From: a virus
Virus record (IMG/VR): IMGVR_UViG_3300033150_001135
Span: 1 to 64,000 of that record
Reading direction: 5' to 3' (one strand)
Length of the DNA stretch: 64,000 nucleotides
Shown here: positions 63,302-64,000 of the stretch, one piece after another
Numbering within the stretch: position 1 is the stretch's first letter
How the letters are laid out: every line of letters begins with the position of its first letter
The notes under the pieces: model-generated
The model's input: only the letters and a program-made list of their open reading frames with translations
What the model was told of the DNA's origin: nothing
Database searches by the model: none
Position numbers and translations under genes: made by a program

Positions 63302-64000
63302 AATGGGAATTTAGAAAGTTTTGTAGAATATTTGAAATAGTGAACAAGTTTTCTTCTCCTAATGATATTTTTCCTCCTAGTAATTATATTTTTGTAGATG
63401 CAAAGTTAGGAGGGGTTGCTGTGATATCCTTAGTTGGTGGTGTTCTATACTACGGGGGGGTGGATACTGCATTGGAAAATGGAGTTTTTCCTATTTCTGT
63501 CTTTAGTAAAGTTAGTTCTTTTGTTTCGAAACATGAAAATTTAGTGGTTAAGAAATTGGAGGATGGTCGTTGGAAATTGACTATAGGACGACTTCGAGTT
63601 TACATGCCTTCTATACAAGAAGTTGAATGTGGGTTACCAAGTATAGAAAATGATGCTATTGTAGCGTTTTCTAACGATGTATTTAATACCATGGGGCGTA
63701 TGTTATTTTCTGTATCAAAAGATATGAATCGTGTAAATCTTTACGGTATATGGTATTCACATAAAGATGGTAGACTTTACTGCTCTGATAACTACCGTAT
63801 CGTGCGAACTGTTCAAGACCACTTGCTAGACAACGTTTCAAACGATGTATTTTTTCCTAGAAGATTTCTTGAGCGTACATTTAGTTTAGATGTTTCTCCA
63901 GAAGGATTTTCAAGTGGAAACGTTCTTACTTTCTATTATAGTGGAAAGGAGGAATTTATTTGTTATACTAAGCTCCCCGAACCTAAGATGCCTCCATTCT
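63292..64000 (+). CDS. Sliding clamp-like protein (beta-clamp family), 3' truncated
   Basis: ATG 63292 lies inside the QueC-like stop. The frame is open to the window edge (236 residues). It is beta-rich; SVSKDMNRVNLYGIWYSHKD followed by GRLYCSDNYRIVR resembles the conserved -R--L-G----GRL-A-D--R- pattern of bacterial beta clamps. It continues beyond the window. A DNA polymerase processivity factor fits the adjacent replication genes. Confidence 0.6.
   Translation, partial: MEVKWEFRKFCRIFEIVNKFSSPNDIFPPSNYIFVDAKLGGVAVISLVGGVLYYGGVDTALENGVFPISVFSKVSSFVSKHENLVVKKLEDGRWKLTIGRLRVYMPSIQEVECGLPSIENDAIVAFSNDVFNTMGRMLFSVSKDMNRVNLYGIWYSHKDGRLYCSDNYRIVRTVQDHLLDNVSNDVFFPRRFLERTFSLDVSPEGFSSGNVLTFYYSGKEEFICYTKLPEPKMPPF

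Overview
This window is part of the genome of a tailed double-stranded DNA bacteriophage (Caudoviricetes). Every gene I can support reads on the + strand, genes are tightly packed with many ATGA/TAATG overlaps, and most starts follow a strong AGGAGG-type ribosome binding site. Base composition is AT-rich. No integrase, repressor, tRNA or CRISPR array was seen, and the terminase is not in the window. The host cannot be named; heptosyltransferase-like and heptose-kinase-like genes hint at, but do not prove, a Gram-negative host.

Layout. 1-2.8 kb: small hypothetical genes. 2.8-6.9 kb: a small regulatory/membrane block split by an acquired set of virion-appendage genes (3367-6381), with duplicated flanks. 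6.9-16.6 kb: head module, with a T4 gp20-like portal, a Mu gpF/SPP1 gp7-like head morphogenesis protein, a stand-alone ADP-ribosyltransferase, an M15 peptidase, a metallophosphoesterase, a fused prohead protease-scaffold and a gp23-like major capsid protein followed by a terminator. 16.7-25.2 kb: a glycan cassette inside the structural region (GT9 and GT2 glycosyltransferases, one a three-domain 945-residue enzyme; two sulfotransferases, one broken; methyltransferases; a GDP-fucose synthase-like reductase; a DUF4254-like protein). 25.2-40.8 kb: connector, tail completion and terminator proteins, major tail protein with its own terminator, tail chaperones joined by a probable -1 frameshift, a 1568-residue tape measure, and a tail hub gene that appears split into three pieces by inserted adhesin domains, then a membrane-anchored glycoside hydrolase-like protein and a holin-like protein. 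No sheath or contractile baseplate gene was recognised, so a T4-like head seems to be joined to a siphovirus-like tail.

41.1-54.7 kb: an early-type region of some 35 small genes behind two promoters that share an unusual spacer: Lar-like and other zinc ribbons, a GHKL ATPase fused to an HExxH domain, a UvsW-like helicase, a cupin and a nucleotidyltransferase. 54.7-55.1 kb: a non-coding region packed with inverted and direct repeats, the best candidate for a replication origin, directly upstream of a basic protein and a DnaB-like helicase. After a third copy of the promoter (57246) come a lytic transglycosylase and a compact operon (58.0-63.3 kb): phosphoribosyltransferase-GTP cyclohydrolase I fusion, radical SAM/SPASM-like enzyme, short-chain dehydrogenase, PfkB/HldE-like kinase and two divergent QueC-like ATPases, ending in a truncated sliding-clamp-like gene. 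The operon looks like a 7-deazapurine or related nucleobase-modification pathway with non-standard partners, and is the most promising undescribed system here together with the capsid-adjacent sulfated-glycan cassette.
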